The notes beneath the pieces are model-generated. The model was given only the letters and a program-made list of their open reading frames with translations, was not told the DNA's origin and made no database searches. From the NCBI GenBank assembly GCA_026075535.2, contig AP026544.2, positions 11,656,001-11,720,000 of the forward strand: a DNA stretch of 64,000 nt, in the 5' to 3' direction. Numbering within the stretch: the stretch's first letter is position 1; every line of letters begins with the position of its first letter. The translations under genes and the position numbers were made by a program. This stretch comes from Tricholoma matsutake (taxonomy: Eukaryota; Basidiomycota; Agaricomycetes; Agaricales; Tricholomataceae). Shown here piece by piece: positions 11,460 through 21,215 of this stretch.

Positions 11460-11861
11460 TGTTAGGGCGACACCCACTATCTGCTAGCTAAGACCATGTG
11501 GGTTCTCTCTACAAGAAAGGGACGGGATCCGCGCGCGTGATGGGGAAATTGATGGTTTTGATGCAAGGGGTTATTAATAGGTAAGTCTGTTGAGATAGGC
11601 CTTTCACACCGAAAACGTAGGTGGAATACCTAAGAGAACACAACTGGGGTCCCCTAGGCATATATTTAGGGTTTATATACTATGTTACATATATTATACA
11701 TTGTTGTTACCGACGCACTCGTACATGTGCATACATTTTGATGTGTGCGAAATAAAATTCTCACACTATCAAAATGTAGCATCATTTGGCATCATGTAGC
11801 GTAATTCGACATAATAAAATAAAAATGAAAGTTTATTAGGTAATGGGGTGGTTTCCTAACA
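11460..11861 (-). repeat. Gypsy-1 copy A 5' LTR with promoter
   Basis: 402-bp LTR with a coding-strand TATATAAA box (11679-11672). The A of AGTTGTGTTCT at 11645 lies 34 nt after the first T of that box, so transcription is predicted to begin at the self-primer sequence. The elements TATATAAACCC and CCCCAGTTGTGTTCT are conserved in all five gypsy-1 LTRs of the window; TATATAAGCCC replaces the former in copy C. Confidence 0.85.
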
Positions 11862-11985
11862 CCTACCATGTGGGCATCTCCCTGTCATAGGGAGTTGCTG
11901 TGCTGACATAGTTGGCATCCCACATGGATGGGCCCACATTTCTATCAAAGAGATGTTAAGCATGGTTGTTATGGCTGTGTGGGTG
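11862..11985. repeat. Tandem repeat, unit 3 (after gypsy-1 copy A)
   Basis: Continues the repeat of 5385-5645 (GCATCTCCCTGTCATAGGG, GGATGGGCCCACATTTC). Its first five bases CCTAC are the gypsy-1 target duplication. Confidence 0.65.
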
Positions 11986-12484
11986 TTGGGAGCTCCTTCC
12001 CCAGTGGACCCAGTGTGTGCTGTCAACAGTGTCATCCATCTGGGAAGGATAGCAGTGTTATTTGGATGTGCTGTAGCCCTTCCTTTCCCTTGGGACCTAG
12101 TGTGCGCTGCCAACAGCGTCATCTGTTTGGGAAAGGGCAAGGCTAACCTAAGTCCTGTAATATCTTCATAGTTTTCTAGGTAAGAGGTCTTTATTAATAG
12201 GGGGCACAGCTGTCCAAAGCCTTGTACACAGTTCCCACTGTCCTGGGCTAACATGGATGGGCCTTTGTCTCCTTGTAATTATTTGTTCATAGGCTGAGCA
12301 ACCCTCCAAAGCCTGTCTTGCAGTTCCAACCATGGTTTTGCATACCTTTGCTTAATTTTGCATAATTTGGTGTAATTTTGTGTAATTTAGGCAGGAGTTA
12401 CAAATAATAACAAACAGCCACATGCAATACTTTGCCATTTTTGTCAGTCACAGATAGTCACAACACCTTATACTGACATCCATC
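11986..12484. other. Intergenic with a short imperfect duplication
   Basis: A segment of about 75 bp (around 11992-12060) with GACCCAGTGTGTGCTGTCAA recurs imperfectly at about 12075-12140 (GACCTAGTGTGCGCTGCCAA). No gene was seen. The stretch immediately before 12485 should contain the promoter of the next gene, but I recognise no clear core element. Confidence 0.35.
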
Positions 12485-14438
12485 ATGCCTCCAAAAACTG
12501 CACGTCTAGCCTGTCTACCAGCTCTGTTAACAACATTTAGCATTCCATCTGTTTCCTGGAAACCAGATCCTAACATGATGCAGCAGTTCCAGCAGGATTG
12601 GAGTGTAACCTATACCATCCCTGAGGAGATCACGGTACAAGGGAGGACCTGGTATTCAATTTCAGCATATGGCCCCAAACAGGATTATCTTGGCACAATT
12701 CTCCTTCCACCAAAATACTATCCCATTTGGAGAAGATTGGTCTACAGCACATTATACCAGGAACAAATGTACAACTCATGGACAATCAACACCAAACGGC
12801 TTCAGAACAAGAGCTTAAACAAGGTGGAAGAGCAGATGATTCATTTAAGGAATAATGCCAGTGTTAGATTTGCACAATACCTTGTTTGTCGGCGTCTGGT
12901 GCTGGAAGAATTCCTAAAGATCCGATTCGATAACAACCTGGAGCCAGTGATTCAATCTCTGATTGAATTTGGTATTAGAAATTCCAGGGATTGGCTTTTT
13001 GACACCTTCGATGATGCCAAAGAAGCTGGTGCTGGCTACTTGAGGCTAGATCCTACTAATTCCAAGAACCTCAAGGAGTTTGGTGAGTGCAGAGGTTCTG
13101 TTATGTTCCATCATTTTCACATCAATTCCTCCAGAGAAGAGTTATGAGCCTGGACTGGACAAAATGTTTCCTCCTGCCCAAGATGATGAGTGGTGGGATG
13201 GAGATTTCAAGCACTTTGATTTCCATAAACTATTCTCTGAGATTGTAAAGCATGCCCCAGTTGCTATGGCCAATGAGTCTCTTGAAGAAACCAACTGGGT
13301 CCTGGCCTGTAATGGTATGGCACCCAATGCATGGCATGAGTATAGCACAGAAAGGATTGTATTTTTTTCAGAATCCTTTGTGGAATTCCTGCAGCAAGGT
13401 AAGAGTTAAAAGCTTTCAAGGCTATCATGGTTAAGTTTTGAACAGATGGGGTTGGTGATCCATGTGGTGAAGCTGAGGTCTTCTTCCATTGGTACCTTGG
13501 CCATGTGATGGAGATAACATCAGAGATGATGGATAATGAGATGAGAGTGGTGCTGGGGGATCATTTGAAGACAGACTTGGCAGGGTCAGCAGAGAGAAAG
13601 GCCTTTATCGAAAGGTTGCAAAACGATTCTCAGGCTGGAGAGGCTGGTCGAGAGGCTGGTTGAGAGGCTGGTAGGTGTTACTTACATTGACCAGTAGGTT
13701 CTTTGTACTGAACACCATCTTCTTTTTTCAGAAATAGCAGAGACTATTGCTGGCCTCAATGAGCTCCAGAAACAAAAAGGTATCTGCATGTTTGAAGATC
13801 TAAAAGACCTGAATTGTGCATTGCTGATTGTTTCTATTCTCCCAATTCCCCACCCATCAACAAGGGAATGAACAACATGGACATAGACCAGACCCTTCCA
13901 AACCCTGAGGATTAGATGGCTGGTAGGTCTTACTTACATTGAAAGGAAGGTTCTTTGTACACTGAACACCGTCTTCTTTTTTTAGACAAGAGCCTTCCTG
14001 AAGTGATTCAGAGCCTTCCTACCAAAGCCATCAATGTTCTACAAGCTTTATGTCAACCTGATGGTGGAGTGGAATTGCCCAAAGCTTTAGAGCAGCTCAT
14101 CCAGATTTTTGGCCCACCAACAACAGAACTTTGCAAGAAGTTGGTGGATGACTTGGTCATTGATCCATCTGGTGAATCCCATAAAGAATGGGGTATTGCA
14201 ATAGCAGATGCTATTGCTGGCCTCAATGAGCTCCAGAAACAAAAAGGTACCTGCATGTTTGAAGTTCTCAAAGACCTGAATTGTACATTGCTGATTGTTT
14301 CTATTCTAAGAAGCTTTTCCCAATTCCCCATCCATCAACAAGGAAACAAATGACATGGACATAGACCCGACCCTTCCAAACACTGAGGATGACATGGTGA
14401 AGCTCTACACCACACAGAATGCCAGACTACTTTCCTGA
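12485..14438 (+). CDS. Uncharacterised multi-exon protein gene (partly duplicated 3' end)
   Basis: ATG at 12485 opens a 199-residue first exon without stops (MPPKTARLACLP...NLKEF). A 52-bp intron (13083-13134, GTGAGT...CCAG) and a 47-bp intron (13399-13445) splice in frame, giving KEF-EKSYEPGLDKMF and LQQ-DGVGDPCGEAEVFF. Exon 3 runs to about 13670 with one late TGA (GGT TGA GAG). A further exon at 13986-14246 (DKSLPEVIQSLP...) is open; the last exon is not settled. From memory it resembles unnamed agaricomycete proteins with a WK.D......F...W and YEPGLD..FPPA...WW pattern; no enzymatic motif is visible. Best-preserved gene of the window; it faces the decayed gene at 14999-17351. Confidence 0.6.
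13669..14390 (+). repeat. Tandem duplication of intron plus exon within the uncharacterised gene
   Basis: The intron segment CTGGTAGGTGTTACTTACATT (13667 on) recurs at 13919, and the exon segment GCTGGCCTCAATGAGCTCCA occurs near 13750 and again near 14215, each followed by similar 3' sequence ending with CATAGACC(A/C)GACCCTTCCAAA. The first copy lacks the DKSLPEV part, so it is a partial, internally deleted duplicate. Confidence 0.7.
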
Positions 14439-14998
14439 ATATTTATCTGTACCTCTTACATTCTTTTAATTTTGATCTGATTCAAACAAGAGTGTACCAT
14501 CATCAACTGGCCACTGAGAAGGCCCAATCTCTGTAGCTTCCTTTACCATACAGGAAGGGAAATGTTAAATATGAATGGATGGTTGTTTCTTATCTGAGCC
14601 TTAGGAGAGGACCAGGAATATTTTACTGACTCATATAGGCAACCATAGGCAACCAGAGGCCACCGCAGGCGACCAAAGGCGACCACAGGTATGCCTACTG
14701 CACAATGCTAAAGGCAGCTGACACTATTCAAATGAGTAGAACCTGCCTCAGATACAAATAAAGGTTGAAATCAGTGCAGGAAACTATTGCAACATGGCAT
14801 TTGCCCATATTGAGGTAGTGTGATGTGACAGGAGAGGACCAGGAATATTCTACTGACTAGTATTATTAAAAATATGTTAATTTGCTAGATCAATACATGG
14901 GCCACTTAACAAATGCAGGGGCTGGTAGGATAAAGTTCAGGATTCCCAAATTTGCATTGGCCAGTTGATGGCTGTATTACATACATACAATTTGTAGT
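14439..14998. repeat. Intergenic with 10-bp minisatellite and a short direct repeat
   Basis: At about 14634-14690 a degenerate 10-bp unit GGC(A/G)ACCA(T/A/C)A is repeated about six times. The phrase GGAGAGGACCAGGAATATT(T/C) occurs at about 14602 and again at 14832. No gene seen. Confidence 0.6.
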
Positions 14999-15569
14999 TC
15001 AAAGGAACATTGTGGACAGACCATCAAGAGAAGGAAATATGTGGCAGAATAATAAGGGTGCTTTTACCTTGTTTAACCATGTAAAAAAAGACTGGCTGTC
15101 TAGTTTCACAAACTTGGACTTCCACTTACATGTTTTGCACTGGATCCTCACAGCATCATCCTTCAATTCTCCAATCATGTGTCCAGGGTGTCCCTTGCTG
15201 GGGCAGTTGGCTGTACCACACTTTGTAAAGGTATAGCCCAATGGCTGCTCAGCTCTGTGCATACCAATTTGGGATGCTGTAAATGCACTTGTGGTTTTGC
15301 AGATGGCAATAACAGTGTTTGTGGTGATGGAGGTGGGGAAGGCAACAAGGGTTTCAGATACTGTCTCCCATGGATCCCCATTTATGCCATGGACAGCAAC
15401 CCTTTCTACAAGCCCATTGAGAAAGGGCTGGATATCATGAGCCATGGTTTCCTGCCCACCAAATGCTATGAAAATGTCCAGAAAGCCACTATTAATCTTC
15501 TCAGTGTGGGCAATGCACACACTATGTTAAGACTATAGGTCCTTGACTCAGCCTTGGCTTCATGTATCG

Positions 15570-15820
15570 CAGTTGGAGACTTTCCAACTGTCTCGGTATC
15601 ACACTAGGAGACTTTCCTAGTGTATCGGGCTTCCTGCCTTCGCTTGGGTACTTCCTCAAGTAGTCACGGCTATCTGTACTCAGAGGCTCTCTGAGTAGAC
15701 CATTCGTTCATGTATCACAGTTGGAGGCTTTTCCAACTGTCGAGTTCGGGTTATCACCGATAGGGGCTCCCTAAGCTGTCGAGTTCGAGTGTATCACAAC
15801 TAAGGGACTTCCTTAGTTGT
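15570..15820 (-). repeat. Array of seven short hairpins with covarying stems in the LTR leader
   Basis: Perfect or nearly perfect stems around a constant pentaloop: 15570-15590 (8 bp, loop GACTT), 15601-15623 (9 bp, GACTT), 15643-15660 (about 6 bp with one G-T), 15677-15697 (8 bp, GGCTC), 15717-15740 (9 bp, GGCTTT), 15761-15773 (4-5 bp, decayed) and 15796-15820 (10 bp, GACTT). Stem sequences differ (CAGTTGGA, ACACTAGGA, TACTCAGA, ACAACTAAGG) while both arms change together. On the coding (minus) strand each hairpin is followed by GATA(C), and several by CGA. The array begins about 75 nt after the TATA box, so it should lie in the transcript's R/U5 leader. Confidence 0.85.
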
Positions 15821-15984
15821 CGAGTGTTCAGGTTGAGTCTAAGACCGTTGGTTGAATTAGGTCAAGCTGGAGAATACACAGAGTGTAGCTACAGCTTATA
15901 TACTGTTCTAGGACTACCTATCGTCCAATCGGAAAGTGAGATGCTTATCAGGTAAATATAGACAAGAACAATGGAGACAATAGG

Positions 15985-16068
15985 CCTCATGCCTCGCATG
16001 AGGTGTCCGATGTCACGGATCCGATGTCAAGGATCCGATGTCAAGGACATGCTGCGGTGCAGCATGTC
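15985..16068. repeat. Two strong hairpins and GGATCCGATGTC repeats in the solo-LTR upstream part
   Basis: CCTCATGC (15985-15992) pairs with GCATGAGG (15996-16003) around CTC. GACATGCTGC (16046-16055) pairs with GCAGCATGTC (16059-16068) around GGT. Between them TCCGATGTCA(A/C)GGA is repeated, and TCCGATGTCC recurs at 16079. They lie in the predicted U3 part, upstream of the TATA box in coding orientation. Confidence 0.75.
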
Positions 16069-17484
16069 GATCGTGGGGGTCCGATGTCCCAGGCCTCATG
16101 TAAAGGGGGTTGTCGTACCACGGTGCATGTGGGAGTGGGTGTACGGAGTCTCCACGCATCAAGGTGTCTTTCATCGGAAGAGAGTCAAGTCGAACAAGAA
16201 AAAATGAACTGCCTGTACTTGCGGGTTCCTGTAGACAAATCATAACACACTATGTTGAACAACATAGTTTGAAATGAGTCCAGTGAACAGATCCCAGTTC
16301 ACTGCATTCCTGACCACAGATCCAGAGGCAACCATAACCATCATCTGCCAGCCTCCATGAACCTTAGGGGTAATATCTGCCCAAGGCAGCACTCCAGGTC
16401 CAATTTCCAGAATAGTGTTGTATGTCTGGGCATCCTGGGATGCCTCAGCCATCTCCTGCCATATGTCATGTCCCACATATTTATGGATAATGTCCCAAAG
16501 AGATAGACAGGTTTTTACACCTGTTAAACCATCTGTAGCCTGTAGTGGCCATCCCAAGTGTCAGAATCAAGGACTATGATAAGATTCAGTGGCTGCCCAT
16601 CACTCAGAGACTGATTGATGAAGCCAATTTGAGTATTGTGCTTCATTGGAATTCCCTCCTTCATGTCACAGGTCGCCCAGTGTAACTATGCCAGGGGATC
16701 ATTAGCAATGAAGGAGAGAGTAGTTTGTATGGGACTCATACATCTGCAAGCCCTAATGCATGGAGGCTACCAAAGGTGCATTCCAGCAACTTCAGGACCA
16801 GTGAATCCCTGTTTTTTAGTTGGAGCCCAAGGAGGAGAAGAGGCCAAGTGATTTTGGGGGTCTGTCGAAGACCACTCCCAGTCAGATAATATGGAAGAGG
16901 GGCAGATTCTTTCTTATCCCTTCCATTACAGACAGAGCACTGAAACTTCGAGTGATAAAGCTTGACAGAGCTAGCCCCAATACACCCTGGACCACCTGTA
17001 TACCTACAAATGCACATTATAGCCCCACAGCTGATACAAACTGCTGAATCTTTGGGTTCACAAAAGTCAGAGCAAAAAAAACAGTAATTCGCCCCATATT
17101 TCCTGATGGCATCCAAGTACTTCACTGCCAAGGCTGTGGGATGTAGCAGAGCATGATGTATTAAGAGAAAAACACTTACCAGAAGACAGGATGCCATTGC
17201 TGTTTGGGGCTGATGGTTGAGGCACTAGCCAAGGAGCTGCTGAAAACCAATGTGAGGTCCACATCACATCACCTCTGTAGTGCACCAACCTGAAGGGGCC
17301 AAAGTCTGGGCAGAGCCACCACATGCTCCACCTGCCAGGATAACAAGGCAAAGGTCATTGTCTGTGGAGTGGAATCAATACGTTTCAACCAATGGCAAGT
17401 AGAAACATGTCTGCTTACATGCTTGAGTGCAGGGAGGCATATGAACAGTGGGGAAAGAAAGGAAGAAAGATAGCTTAGCCTCAT

Positions 17485-17898
17485 TTGTGAAGGATTTATA
17501 TTTGCTTCTTAAATATGCAGCCTCATGCATGGCACAGCCTCATGATGGCATAGCCTCATGATGGCATGGCCTCAAGGCCTGCCCAGCCCTGCCCCTCCTT
17601 TTGAGGTAATAGGCAGTAGTAACAAATGATTTTGCATAGTTCTGAGTAATGCGGCAGATAGTCAGGGTGATAGAGGATTGTGCGTAATTGTGTGTAATGT
17701 GGTAGGTATGCCATAGTGATATTAGGTAGCATAACTACATAGATTATCCTGTGTACAAAGTAACCATAGCAACTAGCATGTAAGATTAGCCTCATGGCTG
17801 ATCCTAGGCAGACAGCCCAGTCTGGTCTGCCCTTTTGGGTAGTACAGGGTGGTGACAAGTGATATTGAGTAGTTCAACTTGTGCATAATATAGCAGTA
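17485..17898. repeat. Repeat-rich spacer left of the pogo element
   Basis: CAGCCTCATGATGGCATAGCC-type words are repeated at 17520-17575. The segment near 17690-17790 (TGTGTAATGTGGTAGGTATG, GTAGCATAACTACATAGATTAT, CCTGTGTACAA) is closely similar to 20850-20950 on the other side of the pogo element, in the same orientation. No gene seen. Confidence 0.6.
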
Positions 17899-20828
17899 CA
17901 GTCATTCATGCCTCTTTGGAACAACCAAATACCAATAATGTCCAGAAATTTTGTATACCAAGTTAAAAGACATTCTGAATTGACAGGATTTATGCAATAC
18001 ATATGATATATCTATGAAGCACTTCAAAATCACTATCGGACAATGTTAAATGGTGTAGCGGACATAATCAGTGCAGAAGGTCATTATTAGTCAAAACTGG
18101 GTCATTGATACAAAGTCACATCAAGGTGTGATTTCTAAATCGGGGTGATTTCTAATCGCTACCTAGATCATCATCTATCAACATCTGGTCCAGATCCTGC
18201 TCATCCTCCTTGCTACTCTCATCCTCAGGATTAAAATCAGCTACCATAGGCTTGCAAAGGGCCTTTTCCATGGTTGGCATCTTTGGCTTCATCCATCTTG
18301 GCTTGCGATGGTCATATTTTGCATTGTCTCATTCAATTGTCCACTTCTTCACATCTTCATCCCATCCACTCTTCAAGTCAGCATTCCACCCCTTTCGATC
18401 CATCTCACACACTTTCCATACATCCATTGCTTCATTATCCTTTTCCTTGGCTTTTTTCTTCACTGCGGCTTCTTCAACCGCCTTATCTTGGCCGTCCTGC
18501 CACTCCTTGACACCTGCAATGATGTCAAGTTGTATTAGGATCTTTGCTCAGCTGTCCATGTTAATCTTGCCGGTCTTCCTCTTCTTTGATTTCTTCTCCT
18601 CTTGGGCTTGCAGCTGTCCCCTCACGCTCTCGAGGTACATTGAATGCAAGATGGTCTGAGCTTGCATCCCCTGCATCACTCTCTTCTGTGCATCCACAAT
18701 CATGTTGCTGGCACGTAATGTTTCCTGTAGATTTCTCTCCAACTCAGTGGTTGGTACTGTATCCAGAACCAAGGTATCCCGCTCATTCAGAGGTGACATA
18801 GTGGTAGTGAAAATGGGCAGCAATGTGGATGTCAACAGAATAGGTGAACTTGAAACTAGAAATGATGATGATGTCATTGCTAACAATGCTATCGCACATT
18901 GTACAGGCGTGTATGAAGAATTTGGTGATCCTGTGGTTCTCTCAGGTCTTTCTGGTAACTTCTCAATCTCCTGCTGCTTCCATTTGTGTGGTTTGTGATG
19001 GGATATCAAATCAATGAGTTCACAGACTGGGCTGGTCAATCCAAGTGGGAGAAGGCTGGTTGTCGATGTCTCAAGGCTAGGCACCATCATCTCTGTGGTA
19101 ACAACATCAGGATTATATGGCACTATTCCTGTCTTTGCAAAAGCCGCATGAATGGTACTCTCTGTGAATGCATGAACATGTGCCTTGGCATAGACTGTCA
19201 TGAAGTTCAGTTTACTCACAGCAGGTCCTCATGCTTCAAATCTGTCTCGTTCATCACTCCAGGCCCATTTCAAGACACTGAAGATCACGACATCAAGCCC
19301 TTGATATACATGAGTGGAATGTGAAGGATAGCACAACATGATGATGTTGTTGTCCCATGCATACTCCAGGAAGCCAAGTGTATAGTGCAAACTATGGCCA
19401 TCAACAAGAAGGAGTTGAGTTTGTCCATCTGCCTTCGCTGTTGTTTGCAGGTCCCAGTCTTTGAGCCACAATACACCAATCTCACCCGATGTGTACCCTT
19501 TCTTTTGATAGCCCATTCTGAGAAGAACAATGAGGTCAATCATATTATCTTATGAGTTTTAGTACCTCGCATCCAATGGGTTGTTCCGCAGCCACTTTGC
19601 TCCCCTTTGTAAATAACAGTAGGTGCAACGGTAGTTCCATCAGCACAGATAGTGGGTAAGACTGTGATGTTTTCTTGATTTCTGCTTCATTGCTGATGCT
19701 GTATTTTAGCTCCGGCTGGGCCAATGACCCACTCTGTCACACCTATGCCTGACTGTATCCCTGTCTCATCTGCACTGTAGACCAACTCATCTGGAATGTT
19801 ATACCTTTCTCTTACTTCCTTCAGTATTGCAAAATATTCTTCCTTTGTTATCGGATTGACAGCACGACCACGAGAGCCATCAAGTGCACTAGACCAATTC
19901 ATTCTGAGCCTATTGTGATGTTTCGTGATGAAGCAGTTCCCCCATTCCCTGCCCAGTCCTCTCTCGGGAAAGTCTTTGCCCAACCCATGCTGTAAGACTG
20001 CCTCAGCATGCTCCTTCAACCATCGTGGACTAAGTGGGAAGCCCTGTTGTGCCATCTCAATTGCAAGCTTCATGATAATCTCATGTTCCTGCTCTGTCAA
20101 CCAACTCTTTTTCCCATTAGACTGAGTCAAAGTTACACCACCTTTTGCATGGCGGATCAAGGTGTTAAATGAGAGAGGGATACACGTGCCTGTTGCAGCA
20201 AAGTGAGCATCTGATGTGTCTTGACAGATTTGACACAATGATTTCTTCTTTTCCCCAGGTGTGAGAGATCTCTGCTGTTCTTCTGCATAGGTCTTTGAAG
20301 CAGAAGCTTTGAGATCATCCACTTCCTTCCTGTTGAACTGGTTTTTAAGTTCTTGGGACTTTGCCTTGTTCACCATGGTGTGTAGGAGTGCTTTTTGCAT
20401 CTTGCTTTGGTCCCCCTTCCATTTTTGGATTCCTAATTGGGCAAGTGTGATGTGACTTCACGCGATGCTTGCTTTTGCTCATTGAGAACCTTTGCCTGAT
20501 TTCCTCTTTACACCAGATGGATATCCTAGAAATGACTGTCTCAAGTTCATTATGCAAGGTATGCTGATAATATTGTCACAAAAAATTCATCCAATATAAG
20601 TTACTCTTCATATATTACCTGAAACAAAATTCAAATTTTGGTCAAAACCAGCTACAAATTACTCTCCTGTAAGATCTAATAGCTGCACCAGTCCATGGTT
20701 CTACATATGTATACATATAAGCTACTCATTGGATATTATAAAAAGTCCGAGGGTATTTGTGCAGAATTGAGGTTGTCAGTGTTGTTTGTATCATTGACCC
20801 CGATGTATCAAAGAGGCATGAATGACTG
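17899..20828 (-). mobile_element. Pogo/Tc1-mariner DNA transposon
   Basis: Perfect 20-bp terminal inverted repeats, CAGTCATTCATGCCTCTTTG at 17899-17918 and its complement at 20809-20828, flanked by TA on both sides (17897-17898, 20829-20830). It encodes a transposase on the minus strand. Size 2930 bp. Perfect ends but a broken transposase suggest a fairly recent, now non-autonomous copy. Confidence 0.93.
18548..20482 (-). pseudogene. Pogo-type DDE transposase (CENP-B/HTH family), decayed
   Basis: Likely ATG at 20482 (MSKSKHRVKS). Visible features in order: HTH-like segment (SWLTEQEHEIIMKLAIEM, FPLSPRWLKEHAEAVL); catalytic core with first Asp in LVYSADETGIQ, second in LLLVDGHSLHYT and third in THVYQGLDVVIF, as in DDE_1 domains; lysine-rich, coiled-coil C terminus (QAQEEKKSKKRKTGK). 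A 48-bp intron (19565-19518) joins NNPLDAR to MGYQKKGYT. Breaks: an extra G in a G run near 20412-20416, a 1-nt loss near 19610, and TGA codons at about 19687 and 19226. It would cut and paste the element between its TIRs. Confidence 0.88.
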
Positions 20829-21215
20829 TAGTCAGTGTGATGATGAATGTCCATAATTCTGTGTAATATGGTAGGTATGTGGGGGTGTTAGCATGTAGCA
20901 TAACTATGTAGATTATTGTCCTGTGTACAAGCAACCATTGCAACTAGCATATATGCTGGCACAAGGTAACCATCACAACTAGTGTGTTACTTGGCCATCC
21001 AGCTTTTGAACAATTGCTGATCCTTAAGGTAACGTCCATCTTTGGAACAATTGCAATCCTACTTTAAAAACCCTCTGCAGCCAGCAGTTGTAATTCATCC
21101 TCAAACATGAAACACCTGGCCCATCCTGTGAGATCAAACATCATATGTCTACCTGTTCTCACAGAAATGAATACAGACACAAACCCCTCCTCACAACAAA
21201 AGGATCCCTGGGCCC
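20829..21215. repeat. Repeat-rich spacer right of the pogo element
   Basis: Contains the second copy of the repeat at 17690-17790 (TGTGTAATATGGTAGGTATG, GTAGCATAACTATGTAGATTAT). CAACTAG(C/T)(A/G)T words recur. No gene seen. Confidence 0.55.

Larger units (their letters stand above)
5646..11861 (-). mobile_element. Gypsy-1 LTR retrotransposon copy A (chromovirus type)
   Basis: Flanked by 402-bp LTRs that start TGTTAGG and end CCTAACA, with target duplication CCTAC at 5641-5645 and 11862-11866. On the minus strand the order is 5' LTR, primer site, gag with zinc knuckle, protease, reverse transcriptase, RNase H, integrase, chromodomain, polypurine tract, 3' LTR. The order RT-RNaseH-IN is diagnostic of Ty3/gypsy, and the C-terminal chromodomain of chromoviruses. 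Several in-frame stops and a frameshift inactivate it. Total 6216 bp. Confidence 0.95.
15525..16247 (-). mobile_element. Solo LTR, probably Ty1/copia type
   Basis: 723 bp, plus-strand ends TGTTAAGACT and AATCATAACA, so the TGTTA...TAACA termini are inverted repeats. Target duplication CACTA occurs at 15520-15524 and 16248-16252. A coding-strand TATA box (CAGTATATAAGC, near 15896) on the minus strand sets the orientation, with the LTR reading TGTTATGATTTGTC first. No internal retrotransposon region remains, so LTR-LTR recombination probably removed it. The copia assignment rests on the TGTTATGA start and 5-bp duplication and is an inference. Confidence 0.8.
14999..17351 (-). pseudogene. Uncharacterised cysteine-rich protein gene, split by a solo LTR
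   Basis: Minus-strand coding pieces at about 17351-17181, 17136-16736, 16557-16248 and 15519-14999. An intron of about 44 bp (GTAAGTG...CCACAG) near 17180-17137 joins NGILSS to ALAVKYLDAI. The first part has a zinc-finger-like cluster (CFFCSDFC, CISCGAIMCIC, CSVCNGRD). The C-terminal part has CGTANCPSKG and CKTCKWKSKFVKL. The LTR at 15525-16247 lies inside the codons for SNYVVQHSV; removing it and one CACTA restores an open frame into CIAHTEKINSG. A frameshift between 16736 and 16557 also breaks it. From memory this resembles large unnamed agaricomycete families with a GGW...CG.A motif; function unknown. Confidence 0.55.

Noticed and set aside
11440..11460. tRNA primer-binding site in gypsy-1
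   Set aside because: No TGG-start sequence after the LTR; perfect self-complementarity to the LTR is the better explanation.
12182..12195. Third copy of the GAGGTCTTTA terminus of the TIR/tRNA-like elements
   Set aside because: Only about 10 bases match and the C-rich tail and partner end are missing.
15570..15820. CRISPR-like array
   Set aside because: Repeats are self-complementary with varying stems, spacing is irregular, it lies inside an LTR and the genome is eukaryotic.
18210..18998. Plus-strand ORFs over the transposase C terminus
   Set aside because: Shadows of the minus-strand transposase frame.
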